NCBI GenBank assembly: GCA_949285935.1
Contig: CASEAH010000017.1
Span: 1-47,648, forward strand
Direction: 5' to 3'
Length of the DNA: 47,648 bases
Source: an uncultured Oscillospiraceae bacterium
Lineage (GTDB): Bacteria; Bacillota; Clostridia; Oscillospirales; Ruminococcaceae
Within the stretch, counting starts at the first letter, position 1, and the number at the start of each line of letters is the position of its first letter. Below are positions 17,038-26,347 of this stretch, piece by piece. The notes under the pieces are model-generated. The model had not been told where the DNA came from. It did not search any database and saw only the letters and a list, made by a program, of their open reading frames with translations. The translations under genes and the position numbers were made by a program.

Positions 17038-17066
17038 TTGCATTGTCTGCCGCCAGTTGCTACAAT
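17038..17066 (+). promoter_or_regulatory. Divergent promoter facing the BrkB-family gene
   Basis: TTGCAT (17038-17043) and TACAAT (17061-17066) are 17 bases apart. It is back to back with the MATE promoter, 42 bases away. The next gene starts only at 17642, so its leader would be about 570 bases. Confidence 0.6.
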
Positions 17067-17641
17067 GAAAGCACCGCTTTTGCCGCCGGAATGACAGGAT
17101 CTTTTATGGGCAGAGCGCATCAGGAGAGAAGGCGTTTGCATATAGGCGCAGGGCTGATGAAAAACGCAGCCGCTTATTCCCAGGCACAGTACTCATGCAG
17201 GGATACAGACCTGCTGGCGCAGAGAGAAACGTATTGCCGCGGCAGAGAAAGATCTGCCTCACCCGGCAATGGCGCAGCGCGGAAAGCAGGAACAGATGGA
17301 ACCTTCCCTGAGCCGCTTCGGGAAGGCGGATTCCCCGGGGATACCATCCGGGCCGGCGGGGTGTCCACCCGGGAAAATGGACGCGAGGCTCCGGAGTGTT
17401 TTGCGCCCCGGGGGGAAAACGGCGCTCCTGACTTTTGCTGCCGTACTCCGGACGGGGAAAGAAACACAGCCCCCCACGGCGTTAAGACCCAGGGTGCGTC
17501 TGTCCTTCAGAAATATAAAAAGGAATGCCCCCGTCCATGTCGGGAATGCCGGTACAGAAGCGGGCTTGTCCGTTGCCTCAGAATCCCTTGAGGCAAAAGG
17601 CCTTTCCAGGTTGGAAATCAAAAGGAAAGAAGGGAAACCTC
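17067..17641. other. 575-base stretch without a recognisable gene
   Basis: It lies between a good plus-strand promoter and the BrkB-family gene. Open frames here have no ribosome binding sites and no familiar motifs, and I see no T-run terminator. It could be a long leader or hold an unrecognised RNA. Confidence 0.4.
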
Positions 17642-18550
17642 ATGAAAGAACTGCAAAAAAAACTGGCCCGGGCCGGTGCACGGTACATGGCCTTTGCGGA
17701 CCGGCATCCCTTGCTGGCCCTGGCCCGGGAACTGGTACAGCGGTATTTTGACCATGAGGTGGGGCGGTCGGCAGCTGCGCTGGCTTATTACCTGATCTTT
17801 TCCTTCTTTCCTTTTATTATTTTTGTCAGCATGCTGCTGGGCTTTCTCCGCCTCCCGCAGCTGACCATGACTCCCCAGCTGGGCCGCCTCATTCCCGACG
17901 AGGTCCTGGAGATCGTCAATCTGTTCCTGGCCCATGTAACGGAAATGCGGTCCAGCACCGCCCTGTTTTTTGGCCTGTTTTTCACGGTGTTCTTTTGCAT
18001 GCGGGCGGTGGATGCCCTGATGGAATCGGTACATCAGGCCTATGCGGTTGGGGAACCGCGGGGGCCGGTGGCCCATCAGCTGGCGGTTTTTTTCTTTACC
18101 ATCTTTTTAATGTTTTCCATTTTTGCCTCTCTGCTCCTTATTACCATGGGGCAGAGGCTGCTCACCTTTCTGGCACGGTTTTTCCCCATCAGCGGCGGGG
18201 CGATCCAGTCCTGGAATGTTCTTCGTTTTATCATCCTGGGGGCCATCCTTTTTCTTGTCCTGACTCTGCTGTACGGCGTCTCCCTCAAATCCCGGCCATC
18301 CCTGCGCCAGGTCTGCCCCGGAGCGGTGCTGTCCATGATCGGCTGGCTCCTTTTTTCCGCCGGTTTTTCCTTTTATGTAGAGAATCTGGGCCGGTACTCG
18401 GTGCTGTATGGCTCCATTGGCGCGGTGATCGTGCTGCTGCTGTGGCTTTACCTCAGCGCCACCATGCTGATTATGGGAGCGGAATTTAATGCTGCCCTGG
18501 ATCAAAAGCGGGGCTTTTCCCGCAAATCTTCCGGCGCAACCGCCGGTTGA
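17642..18550 (+). CDS. YihY/BrkB-family inner-membrane protein
   Basis: A 302-residue protein with six membrane segments and the family motif ALAYYLIFSFFPFIIF near residue 48, a LYGVSLKSRPSLRQVCPGA loop, and YGSIGAVIVLLLWLYLSATMLIMGAEFNAAL at the end. The family was long mislabelled ribonuclease BN; its true function is unsettled. The start at 17642 follows AAGAAGGGA. Its stop lies 75 bases before the next gene, which has its own promoter. Confidence 0.88.
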   Translation: MKELQKKLARAGARYMAFADRHPLLALARELVQRYFDHEVGRSAAALAYYLIFSFFPFIIFVSMLLGFLRLPQLTMTPQLGRLIPDEVLEIVNLFLAHVTEMRSSTALFFGLFFTVFFCMRAVDALMESVHQAYAVGEPRGPVAHQLAVFFFTIFLMFSIFASLLLITMGQRLLTFLARFFPISGGAIQSWNVLRFIILGAILFLVLTLLYGVSLKSRPSLRQVCPGAVLSMIGWLLFSAGFSFYVENLGRYSVLYGSIGAVIVLLLWLYLSATMLIMGAEFNAALDQKRGFSRKSSGATAG

Positions 18551-18567
18551 CAAAAAGAAACGCCGGG

Positions 18568-18595
18568 TTGGTGTTCCGGGAAAGAAAAGTATGGT
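18568..18595 (+). promoter_or_regulatory. Possible promoter of the HTH regulator
   Basis: TTGGTG (18568-18573) and TATGGT (18590-18595) are 16 bases apart, 30 bases before the start codon. A perfect TTGACA at 18547 overlaps the previous stop but lacks a -10 at the right distance. Confidence 0.45.
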
Positions 18596-18624
18596 ACCAT
18601 AGCGGCCAAAAGGAGGCCAGTTTT

Positions 18625-19794
18625 ATGGAGATTTCAAAAACGATCCAGCAGCTGCGCAAGGGGGCGGGGCTGTCTCAGGAGGCGCTGGCAGAGCAGCTGG
18701 GGCTTTCCCGTCAGGCGGTATCCAAATGGGAATCGGGAGCGGCCATCCCATCGCTGGAAAATCTGATAGAGCTTTCCCGTATTTTCGGCGTTCCGGCAGG
18801 GACCCTGCTCCAGCCGGAGGATGCGGGGGAGGCCGCAGCCCCCTGCGGCAGTGGGGAAACCTTGCCTCTGGAGGGCGTACGGGAGCTTTTGGCCCAAATG
18901 GAAGCCCGAAGTGCCGCCATCCGCCGCCGCAGGAGCCGGGTAATGCTGGGAGGCGCCTGCCTTTGTGCCATGGTGCTGGCGGCGGGCTTTTTATACCTGA
19001 ATGGGCAGGTAGCCGGCCTGCGCCAGCAGCTGCAAAGCCTGGACGGACGAGTGAACGGCATGGGCAGCGAGGTGGCGGACCGGGTGGAAAGCGTTGCCGC
19101 AGGACTGCGGGAGCAGTTCCGTGAGCAGGAAAACCTGACGGCGGATTACGACTGGCGGGTGGTGGATTATGACTATGAATCCGGACAGGCCACCCTGGAA
19201 ATAAGCGCCCTGCCCAAAACCGATCAGCCGGAACTGTCGGCGTCCTTTACCCTGTCGGGAGGAGCCGGTGAGCCGGTCACGGCCCCGGCATCCCGTGAAG
19301 CGGGAGGACGCTTTTCTGCCCGGGTCACGCTGAAGCCGGCGGATGAGATGAAGCTGTCTGTCAGCTTTGAAACCCCCGACGGACAAACGAACCACCAGCT
19401 GCTGGAAATCCTGTATGGCCTGGAGAGCCGGTACCAGATGACGGCAACGGTGGCGTTTGAGGGAAAAATACAGCGCCAGCCCGGCCAGCTGCTGCTGGAG
19501 GGCCGCGCGGCGGTGCAGGTGACTGCGGCTTCGGGAGACCAGGAATCTTCCTGGGTCAACTGGCCGGTACGGGGTGAGCTCCAGGTTTGGTCGGGGAATC
19601 AAGTGATCTACCGGGAAACCATAGAGGCGGAGGACTCTTTCTTTTCTCCAGATTCCCCGGCTGAGATTTTTGGCCCCGTTACCTTCTATATTCCGTTGGA
19701 AGGTATCTCCGTCGAGGAAAAATCATCGGAACTGAGGACTGTGTGGGTGGATAATTTCGGCAGAGAGCATACCGCCCGATTTCCTTTGTCCTGA
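18625..19794 (+). CDS. Membrane-anchored XRE-type transcriptional regulator
   Basis: A 389-residue protein. Residues 1-62 are an XRE helix-turn-helix (LSQEALAEQLGLSRQAVSKW, ESGAAIPSLENLIELSRIF). A linker of about 40 residues, one membrane helix (about 106-126), a short coiled coil (about 128-165) and an outside domain of about 220 residues rich in beta-strand sequence follow. This order makes it a one-component sensor: DNA binding inside, signal reception outside. AAAAGGAGG precedes the ATG. The ligand and target genes are unknown; it may control its own gene or the BrkB-family gene upstream. Confidence 0.82.
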   Translation: MEISKTIQQLRKGAGLSQEALAEQLGLSRQAVSKWESGAAIPSLENLIELSRIFGVPAGTLLQPEDAGEAAAPCGSGETLPLEGVRELLAQMEARSAAIRRRRSRVMLGGACLCAMVLAAGFLYLNGQVAGLRQQLQSLDGRVNGMGSEVADRVESVAAGLREQFREQENLTADYDWRVVDYDYESGQATLEISALPKTDQPELSASFTLSGGAGEPVTAPASREAGGRFSARVTLKPADEMKLSVSFETPDGQTNHQLLEILYGLESRYQMTATVAFEGKIQRQPGQLLLEGRAAVQVTAASGDQESSWVNWPVRGELQVWSGNQVIYRETIEAEDSFFSPDSPAEIFGPVTFYIPLEGISVEEKSSELRTVWVDNFGREHTARFPLS

Positions 19795-19872
19795 GATACC
19801 GCCGGCCGCTTTCCCGGTTCCTTAAAAAACGCCCTGCACATCCGGCCTGGGCAATGATAAAATATTGGCGGC

Positions 19873-19908
19873 TCCGGGCCTCCCATTTGAGGGAGGTCCG
19901 GATTTTTT
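19873..19908 (+). terminator. Terminator after the HTH regulator
   Basis: TCCGGGCCTCCC pairs with GGGAGGTCCGGA (one wobble) around a six-base loop, followed by TTTTTT. Confidence 0.88.
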
Positions 19909-20532
19909 GTTGTAACCCCCAATTACTGGCTGTGCCGGTGGTTCAAAAAGCTTTGGCCATGTCTCAAAATAAATCCGACCAAGGGGAGGAACTGTTACCA
20001 AACCAATCACGCAGAGAGCGAAAAATGGGACGAACTGAAAGAGAAGCACCCCACCGCTGTTTTTTAGCAGAGATGCTCCATGCAATAGAAGTACAAATTT
20101 GTGAGCCGTCTGGCAAAAGGCCAGGCCCAGGGGGCTTATGCAAGCCAACGGCAGGGCTGGTGGCTATGGTTATGATGGTGCGGAAATAAAGCCGGCGGTT
20201 TTGCCGAAAGAAATAAAAAACACGGCCTTTTTGCAAAGAGCAACAACTATCAGCAGGCGTTGATAAAAGGATGGGGCTGGCTGCCGTTTGCTGCCCGGCA
20301 GCTGCGATGCGCCGGATCCACAAGCTCGGATTCCCCGGCCGCCCCGGAGACAGACCGGTGCTATGCCCTTTTCATCTAAGAACATAAGTCGCAGACTGTT
20401 GATGGCTCATCCGGAAGGGGCGGGGCTTTTGCCGGGCGGCTCCATGTTACTCCCGGGTATCGGGATCCTTTTGCTCACAGGGAGAGGGGAGCCGTTGGCA
20501 GCAGGCGGCGCATCGGGCGCGCCCGGCAGAAA
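19909..20532. other. Spacer without a recognisable gene
   Basis: No open frame here has both a ribosome binding site and a familiar product, on either strand. No promoter or strong hairpin stands out. Confidence 0.4.
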
Positions 20533-20661
20533 TCAGCGCCAGGCTGTCCCCAGCTGTACCAGATAAGCGGCCAGCCAGTTCAGTTCTTCATCGGAAAGAT
20601 GCCGGGCCAGTGCAGCCGCGGCCGCGCCTGCCGCAGCGGGAATCAAATGAAAAGGAATCAT
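20533..20661 (-). CDS. 42-residue protein resembling DUF6774
   Basis: A small ORF with a strong GGGGGAGGTGAT site seven to eight bases before its ATG at 20661. The product begins MIPFHLIPAAAG, has an alanine-rich helix, and ends LSDEELNWLAAYLVQLGTAWR. That C-terminal pattern (L-S-x-x-E-L-x-x-L-A-A-x-x-x-Q-L-G) resembles DUF6774, small proteins common in Oscillospiraceae whose function is unknown. The good start site and biased amino-acid pattern argue that it is real. Confidence 0.65.
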   Translation of the reverse strand: MIPFHLIPAAAGAAAAALARHLSDEELNWLAAYLVQLGTAWR

Positions 20662-21122
20662 TGCAGAATCACCTCCCCCCAGCCTATGCCGCCCGGCAGC
20701 CGGCGGTTCCCCGAAAAAAGCGGGAAGGAAAGCCATATTTCGGGAACCCATCTCCCCAAAGGCTGGGAAAGATCCGCCTTGCTTTGCGGCTTTGAACCGG
20801 ACAAAACAAACTTCCTGCCGCAGCAGCGCAGGCTCCGCCCACATCAGGAGAGAAGGCGGCGAGCCGACAGGAAGGCTGCGGCGTCGGCATCAAGGCGGCG
20901 CTGCAGGCCGAACCCTGACTCCGGCGGAGCAGTATTGGGCAAAAGATATTTTCCGAAGCTGCGGCAGGATCATCGGGAAAGCATCTGTGTGTGATTTTAC
21001 ATAAATTTGGCAGAAGTATGATTTTATGACCCGCAGCCTGCGGCGTACAATAATAAAGAATGCGAAGCGGCATTCCGGTTGGATGCTGTCTGCGCACATT
21101 CCAGAGAAAAGGAAAGGGTTTC
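20662..21122. other. 461-base spacer upstream of ppx
   Basis: It holds the upstream regions of the minus-strand small gene and of ppx. I see no further gene. Confidence 0.4.
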
Positions 21123-22028
21123 ATGAAATTTGCCATTACAGATCTGGGGTCCAACACCGTGCGGATGTCCGTATACGACATTGACCAGGAGGGCCGGTTC
21201 AAGCTGCTTTTTTCGGAAAAACGGATGGCCGGTCTGGCCAGCTACATGGATCACGGAGCCCTCTCGGCCGAGGGGATAGGAGAGGCCTGCCGGGTGCTGG
21301 AAAGCTTCCAGTGGCTGCTGGAACAGTTCAATATGTCGCAGATGCACGTTTTTGCCACCGCGTCCCTGCGGAATATCCGCAACACCCGCCAGGCAGTGGA
21401 AAAGATCCGGAAAGCCACAGGGCTGGCGGTGGATGTCCTGTCGGGGGAGGACGAGGCCACGCTGGACTATTACGGTGCCATGCTGGACAGCGGGATCCGG
21501 GAGGGAGCCATGTTTGATATCGGCGGGGGCAGTACCGAGATCGTTGGCGTGTCGGAAGGCAAAGTCTCCAGTGCCCAAAGCTTTCCGGTGGGTTCGCTGA
21601 ACCTGTTTAACCGCTTTGTCACGGAGCTGTGGCCTGCCGGCGGCGAAATGGATGCCATGAAGGATTTTATCCGGAGCAGCCTGGCCCAGGTGGAGCTGCC
21701 CGAAGGAGGGGCGGAACAGGTGTGCGGCATCGGAGGCACAGCCCGGGCGGTACTGAAAATCGCCAACGCCTACCTGGACAGGGATCGGGACTGCCGGACC
21801 CTTACCATGGGCCAGCTGCAGGAAACGGCGGTCATGCTGGCCGCCCGGGGCGGACAGGCCCGGAAGCTGATCCTTAAGCACTGCCCTGACCGTGTGCATA
21901 CCATCCTGCCGGGGATGCTTTTGATGACCAGTGTGTGCGGGGCCCTGTGCCGGGGCGGGGTATATATCAGCAAGTATGGCGTAAGGGAGGGGTATCTGTG
22001 CCGCAAGCTGCTGCGTCCTGGGATCTGA
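21123..22028 (+). CDS. ppx: Ppx/GppA-family exopolyphosphatase
   Basis: A 301-residue ASKHA-fold phosphatase. The N-terminal ITDLGSNTVRMSVYD (phosphate loop), ATASLRNIRN near residue 78, VLSGEDEATLDYYG near residue 107 and the second phosphate loop FDIGGGSTEIV near residue 131 are all present. It hydrolyses polyphosphate, or pppGpp in the GppA branch, and is about the length of the short two-domain form. The ATG follows GAAAAGGAAAGG. The gene for polyphosphate kinase starts inside its 3' end, so synthesis and breakdown of polyphosphate are encoded together. Confidence 0.92.
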   Translation: MKFAITDLGSNTVRMSVYDIDQEGRFKLLFSEKRMAGLASYMDHGALSAEGIGEACRVLESFQWLLEQFNMSQMHVFATASLRNIRNTRQAVEKIRKATGLAVDVLSGEDEATLDYYGAMLDSGIREGAMFDIGGGSTEIVGVSEGKVSSAQSFPVGSLNLFNRFVTELWPAGGEMDAMKDFIRSSLAQVELPEGGAEQVCGIGGTARAVLKIANAYLDRDRDCRTLTMGQLQETAVMLAARGGQARKLILKHCPDRVHTILPGMLLMTSVCGALCRGGVYISKYGVREGYLCRKLLRPGI

Positions 22029-24190
22029 GCTATACCCAGAACAGGGAACTGAGCTGGCTCAAATTTGATGCCCGGGTGCTGGAGGAGGCTGCCGACCCCC
22101 AAGTCCCTCTGCTGGAGCGGCTGCGGTTCGTCTCCATCTTTACCAGCAATCTGGATGAATTTTTTATGGTGCGGGTGGGGAGCCTGCTGGACCTGGACGC
22201 CGTGGTCCCGGAGAAACGGGACAACAAAAGCGGATGGACCTCCCGCCAGCAGCTGGAAATGATTTATGAGACCGTGCGGCCCCTCATCCGCCGCCGGGAC
22301 AGCGTCTGGGCGGAAATCATGACCCGGCTCCGGGAAGCGGGAGTGGAGGATGTGCCCTACCAGTCTCTCTCCAAAGAAGAGAAGCAGTATGTACTGGGGT
22401 ACTACAAGGACAGGATCTTTCCCCTTCTTTCCCCTCAGATCATCGACCGCAACCATCCTTTTCCTCATCTCAAAAACAAGGCCCTTTACGCTGCCGCCCT
22501 GCTTCAAAGCCGGGAGCGGAAGCTGCTGGGGATCGTGGGGGTTCCGGATACGGTGCCGCCTGTTCTGTTTTTCCCCGGTCAGCAATCCCGGTTTATCCGC
22601 ACCGAAGAGATCCTTCTGGCCCAGCTGAAAAAGATTTTCCGTATCTACCGCCTGGAAGAACAGTGTGTTGTGGCCGTTACCCGCAACGCCGATATAAACT
22701 ACAACGACGGCCAGATGGATGACGACGAAAACTCTCAGGACTTCCGCAGCCACATGGTGCAGCTCCTGCGGCAGCGGGAGCGCCTGGCGCCGGTACGGAT
22801 GGAGATTCAGGGGGAGGCCCCCCGGCTGGCCGAATTGCTGGCGGGGATGCTGCGGCTGACCCGGCAGCAGGTCTACAGCTGCGTTTGCCCCCTGAATCTG
22901 AGCTATGCCTATCGCCTGTCCGGCTGCGACCCCCGGCTGTACCATTCGCCCCACACGCCCCTCTGGCCGGCCTATCTTTCCCGGGAAATATCCATGTGGT
23001 CTCAGATCTGCCAGCGGGATGTGCTTCTCTTTTATCCTTACCACAGCATGCAGCCCTTTCTGACCCTGCTGCGGGAGGCGGCCGAAGATCCCCGGGTGCT
23101 TTCGGTACAGATGACCATCTACCGCCTGGCAGGCAATTCCATGGTGGTCAAGCATCTGTGCGCCGCCGCGGAAAACGGCAAGGAAGTAACGGTGCTGGTG
23201 GAGCTGCGGGCCCGGTTTGACGAGCGCAACAATATCCAGTGGGCCCGGGAACTGGAGGAAGCCGGCTGCCGGGTGCTGTACGGCGCGGAGGATTATAAAT
23301 GCCATTCCAAGATCTGTCTCATCACCCGTCAGGAAAAGAACGGCCGCCTGAGCCATATCACCCAGATCGGCACCGGAAACTACAATGAAAAGACCGCCCG
23401 TCTTTATACCGATTTCAGCATCATGACCGCATCTCCGGAGGTGGCGGAGGACGCGGCGGCCTTTTTTCGGAATATGCTGATCGGAGACCTGTCCGCCGGC
23501 TACCGAAAGCTGCTGGTAGCGCCTTCCACCATGAAAGAGACCCTGATGCGGCTGATGGAAGGAGAAATTGCCCGGGGCCGCCGCGGGCACATCATAATCA
23601 AGGTCAATTCCATCACCGAGCGGGAGCTGATTGACAAGCTCTCCCGGGCCTCCCAGGCAGGGGTGCGGGTGGAACTGATCGTCCGGGGGATCTGCTGTCT
23701 GGTGCCGGGAGTTCCGGGAAAGACCGATAATATCACCGTTACCAGCATTGTGGGGCGGTTCCTGGAGCATTCCCGGGTGTATTCCTTCGGAGACGGAGAA
23801 CTGCGGCAGATCTATATTTCTTCAGCGGACATTATGACCCGGAACCAGACCCGGCGGGTGGAAATCGCCCTGCCGGTAGAAAGCCCGGAACTGCGCCGCT
23901 GGTTGTCGGAATACCTGGAGGTGCTCCTCAGCGACAACGTCAAAGCCCGGCGTCTGCTGCCCAGCGGAGACTACATTGCCCTGGCGCCCCAGGGAGAAGC
24001 CTTGTCCTCCCAGGAATACTTTTTAAAAAATCCTCCCGATCTGCAGCCCACCCTGTTGCCCAAAAGGACCCTTTGGTCGGAAATGCACAGAGCATGGGGG
24101 CAGGCCCGAAGCGCCCTGAGAGCAGCACCTTTGCCCGGAAGGCAGGGAGGCCGTCCGTCCGCCCAGCAACAGCTGCCCCGCTCTTTGTAA
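21998..24190 (+). CDS. ppk1: Polyphosphate kinase 1
   Basis: A 730-residue enzyme polymerising the gamma-phosphate of ATP into polyphosphate. Recognised parts are the N-terminal NRELSWLKFDARVLEEA, the SIFTSNLDEFFMVRVG core, SVQMTIYRLA, RFDERNN, the autophosphorylated histidine in YKCHSKI (His436), THITQIGTGNYNEKTA-type loop near residue 453 and YTDFS. The GTG at 21998 is chosen because GGGAGGGG lies just before it; this makes a 31-base overlap with ppx. The C-terminal 45 residues are low in complexity and arginine/proline-rich. Confidence 0.96.
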   Translation: MPQAAASWDLSYTQNRELSWLKFDARVLEEAADPQVPLLERLRFVSIFTSNLDEFFMVRVGSLLDLDAVVPEKRDNKSGWTSRQQLEMIYETVRPLIRRRDSVWAEIMTRLREAGVEDVPYQSLSKEEKQYVLGYYKDRIFPLLSPQIIDRNHPFPHLKNKALYAAALLQSRERKLLGIVGVPDTVPPVLFFPGQQSRFIRTEEILLAQLKKIFRIYRLEEQCVVAVTRNADINYNDGQMDDDENSQDFRSHMVQLLRQRERLAPVRMEIQGEAPRLAELLAGMLRLTRQQVYSCVCPLNLSYAYRLSGCDPRLYHSPHTPLWPAYLSREISMWSQICQRDVLLFYPYHSMQPFLTLLREAAEDPRVLSVQMTIYRLAGNSMVVKHLCAAAENGKEVTVLVELRARFDERNNIQWARELEEAGCRVLYGAEDYKCHSKICLITRQEKNGRLSHITQIGTGNYNEKTARLYTDFSIMTASPEVAEDAAAFFRNMLIGDLSAGYRKLLVAPSTMKETLMRLMEGEIARGRRGHIIIKVNSITERELIDKLSRASQAGVRVELIVRGICCLVPGVPGKTDNITVTSIVGRFLEHSRVYSFGDGELRQIYISSADIMTRNQTRRVEIALPVESPELRRWLSEYLEVLLSDNVKARRLLPSGDYIALAPQGEALSSQEYFLKNPPDLQPTLLPKRTLWSEMHRAWGQARSALRAAPLPGRQGGRPSAQQQLPRSL

Positions 24191-24629
24191 AGAAGACCGG
24201 CAGCGGCAGACCATCTTATGGAGCAAAAAGGGCGGTATGGGCCTGGATGCCGGTATTCTTGCGGAAAGAAATGAAAAATAGTATACTTAATTATAGAAAA
24301 GGAAAACCGGGGACGGGGAGGCGGCAGGGAACAATTTACCGCGTCCTTGGGGGACCTTGCCCCTTCGGGATGGGGATGGCGAGGGAAGAAAAGGAACCTG
24401 TGCCGCCGGACTATGGGGCAGGGGGTATCCCTCTCCCAAAGCAAAGACCGCTCCCCGGGGCGGTGACTCCAGGACAACGCTGGAAATGGTGCTTCACCCC
24501 GCCGCTCTGATCCCCCGCAAACCCGCATGAATCCGGCGATTTCCCAAGTGTCCCGGTTCACCGGATTTCCCTGGTACTAATGAAGTACTAATGACAGACA
24601 ATTCCCGCATCTGCGGTGAATTTATAGAT
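24191..24629. other. Spacer downstream of ppk1
   Basis: I see no gene. It contains a short direct repeat (GTACTAATGA at 24571 and again 11 bases later) and no clear terminator for ppk1. Confidence 0.4.
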
Positions 24630-24705
24630 GCAGACGTATCGAAGTGGCCGTAACGAGAACAACTCGAAATCGCTTTTGGCAGTTCGGGCCGGGCTGTGGA
24701 CAGTT
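24630..24705 (+). pseudogene. tRNA-Ser-like fragment
   Basis: GCAGACGTATCGAAGTGGCC, then GTAACGAG and the loop CTCGAAA (anticodon CGA), matches the acceptor, D arm and anticodon loop of a clostridial tRNA-Ser. The following part resembles a variable arm and reaches GTGG, where the T arm should begin. No GGTTCGAATCC or matching CGTCTGC follows; instead the next gene's ribosome binding site begins. The anticodon stem is also mispaired. It is therefore at best a decayed tRNA. Confidence 0.5.
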
Positions 24706-24726
24706 ACGCTTTCAAGGAGGTTTACC

Positions 24727-24981
24727 ATGAAACAGTTGTTTGACTATGCCAATGGATACATCCGCCGATGCGACTGGAAGGATATTGCTTTGCTCAAGCT
24801 GTGTCTGGCGGCTATGGGGGTCATGGTAGGCCTGCAGGTGCCGCCCCGCAGGCGCAAAAGCGTGCTGGCGGGAGCGGCAGTGGTGTTCTGCCTGACCTAT
24901 GTGCCGCTTATGACCGGATTTTTGAGCGCCATAGCGGGCATGCGAGCAGAGAAAAGCAGGGGAACGCTTACCGGGAGATAA
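24727..24981 (+). CDS. Small two-helix membrane protein
   Basis: An 84-residue protein that starts MKQLFDYANGYIRRCDWKD and has two hydrophobic segments (about 22-38 and 46-68) with a PPRRRKS turn. It matches a small clostridial family often labelled 'permease of phosphate ABC transporter', a name without functional proof. TCAAGGAGG lies just before the ATG. It precedes alkD by 99 bases on the same strand. Confidence 0.75.
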   Translation: MKQLFDYANGYIRRCDWKDIALLKLCLAAMGVMVGLQVPPRRRKSVLAGAAVVFCLTYVPLMTGFLSAIAGMRAEKSRGTLTGR

Positions 24982-25080
24982 AAGGGAAAAACATCCGGCT
25001 CCGGTGGGGGGGAAGCGTTGTTTTTTCCCGGTCCGAGCCGGGGAAACGGCCGGAGGGAAGGGCAGAAAGAGGTATCTTCC

Positions 25081-25776
25081 ATGAATTGTGAGACAGAAGA
25101 AATCCGAAGCCGTCTGCTGGCGCTGGAAGATGCCGGCTACCGAAGCTTCCAGTGCGGACTGATGCCCACTGTGGACCCCAACCGGGTCATCGGAGTGCGG
25201 ATGCCGCTGCTGCGGCAGCTGGCCGGGGAGATTTCCCGCTCCCCAAATCGGGAACAATTCCTGAAAGACCTGCCCCACCGGTACTATGAGGAAGACAATC
25301 TTCATGGGCTGGTGATCTGCCGGATACGGGACTACAGCCAAACCGTAGCGGAGCTGGAACGTTTCCTGCCCCAGGTGGACAACTGGGCCACCTGCGATCT
25401 CCTCAGCCCTGCGGCTTTCCGCCAACATCCCCAACCGCTGCCGGAGCAGATTTGCAGCTGGCTGGGAGCGTCCCACCCTTACACGGTGCGGTTCGGCCTG
25501 GGAATGCTGCTGAAGTTTTATCTGGACGAGGCCTTTGAGCCCCGGTATCTGGAATGGGCCGCCCGGGTGGACAGCCGGGAATACTATGTGCAGATGATGG
25601 TGGCCTGGTATTTTGCAACCGCTCTGGCCAAGGTATACCAGGAGGCGCTTCCCTACCTGGAGGTGGGCCGCCTGGAACCGTGGGTGCGCAGGAAAGCCAT
25701 TCAGAAGGCACTGGAAAGCCGCAGGATTCCTCCCGCCCATAAGGAGCACCTGCGGAAGCTGCGGGAAGAAGGATGA
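25081..25776 (+). CDS. AlkD-like DNA alkylation repair protein
   Basis: A 231-residue, helix-rich HEAT-like repeat protein. The stretches GVRMPLLRQLAGEI near residue 37, YYEEDNLHGLVI near residue 65, VDNWATCDLL near residue 100 and YYVQMMVAWYFATALA near residue 165 follow the AlkD family, which cuts out positively charged alkylated bases. AAAGAGG precedes the ATG at 25081. The aspartate of the VDNWATCD motif corresponds to the known active-site region. Confidence 0.9.
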   Translation: MNCETEEIRSRLLALEDAGYRSFQCGLMPTVDPNRVIGVRMPLLRQLAGEISRSPNREQFLKDLPHRYYEEDNLHGLVICRIRDYSQTVAELERFLPQVDNWATCDLLSPAAFRQHPQPLPEQICSWLGASHPYTVRFGLGMLLKFYLDEAFEPRYLEWAARVDSREYYVQMMVAWYFATALAKVYQEALPYLEVGRLEPWVRRKAIQKALESRRIPPAHKEHLRKLREEG

Positions 25777-25888
25777 GAAGAGGCGTTTTGCCTGGCTCCA
25801 GGGCGGGATCTCCGCCTTTCGGCCGGAAAAGCACCGGAAGATAGAATTCCCCGGGAAGGGCTATAAAAAGTTTTGTGAAAACATCGGG

Positions 25889-25935
25889 TAAAACCGGCGC
25901 TTTCAGGCTGAAACGGCTTGGACAGCGCCGGTTTT
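25889..25935. terminator. Terminator after alkD
   Basis: AAAACCGGCGCT pairs with AGCGCCGGTTTT over a loop of about 24 bases that can itself fold (AGGCTG..CGGCTT), and a T-run follows. The flanking A-run could let it act on both strands. Confidence 0.78.
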
Positions 25936-26347
25936 TGGGCTTACTCCGCATTTGATTTTTTCATCCGCAAGTGTGGGAATCTCTTTTGGAAAAATAAAGA
26001 ACGGAACCGGATAAAAAATTTGCGCTTTGAGCCTTGTAGAAATTTGGATGCTGCAAAGCTTTTGCACAGTCCAAACCAACCGGGTCCGCAAAAGGCTTTT
26101 ACAGGGGATTCGGTGATAAAGCATACGGGAAAATGCAGAAAATCTGCTGGGTCAGCAGGTTCCCGGCGGAACAGGTCTCTGGCGGGATGCGGCAAGAACC
26201 CGGCCGTCCGCCCATCATCGCGGGCTGATGAGAACTCTGATGGTTTGTCGATTTTCTTTGCGGGGACGGCCGTGACGAATGCAGGATACCAGTAAAGCGC
26301 TTTTCTTATGGCAGGGGGAAGAAAAAATTGAAAAAGGCTGACAAACA
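25936..26347. other. Spacer between alkD and the first symporter
   Basis: No gene is recognised. CGGCCGTCC (26201 region) and GGACGGCCG (26265 region) form a 9-bp inverted repeat about 55 bases apart, of unknown meaning. Confidence 0.4.

Noticed and set aside
14433-17591. A 1052-codon open frame on the plus strand
   Set aside because: It lies antisense to the clear acetyltransferase and MATE genes, has no good ribosome binding site, and its product is low in complexity (His/Gly/Gln-rich). It is a by-product of GC-rich codon use on the other strand.
21770-23770. A 666-codon open frame on the minus strand
   Set aside because: It is antisense to ppx and ppk1 and has no recognisable features.
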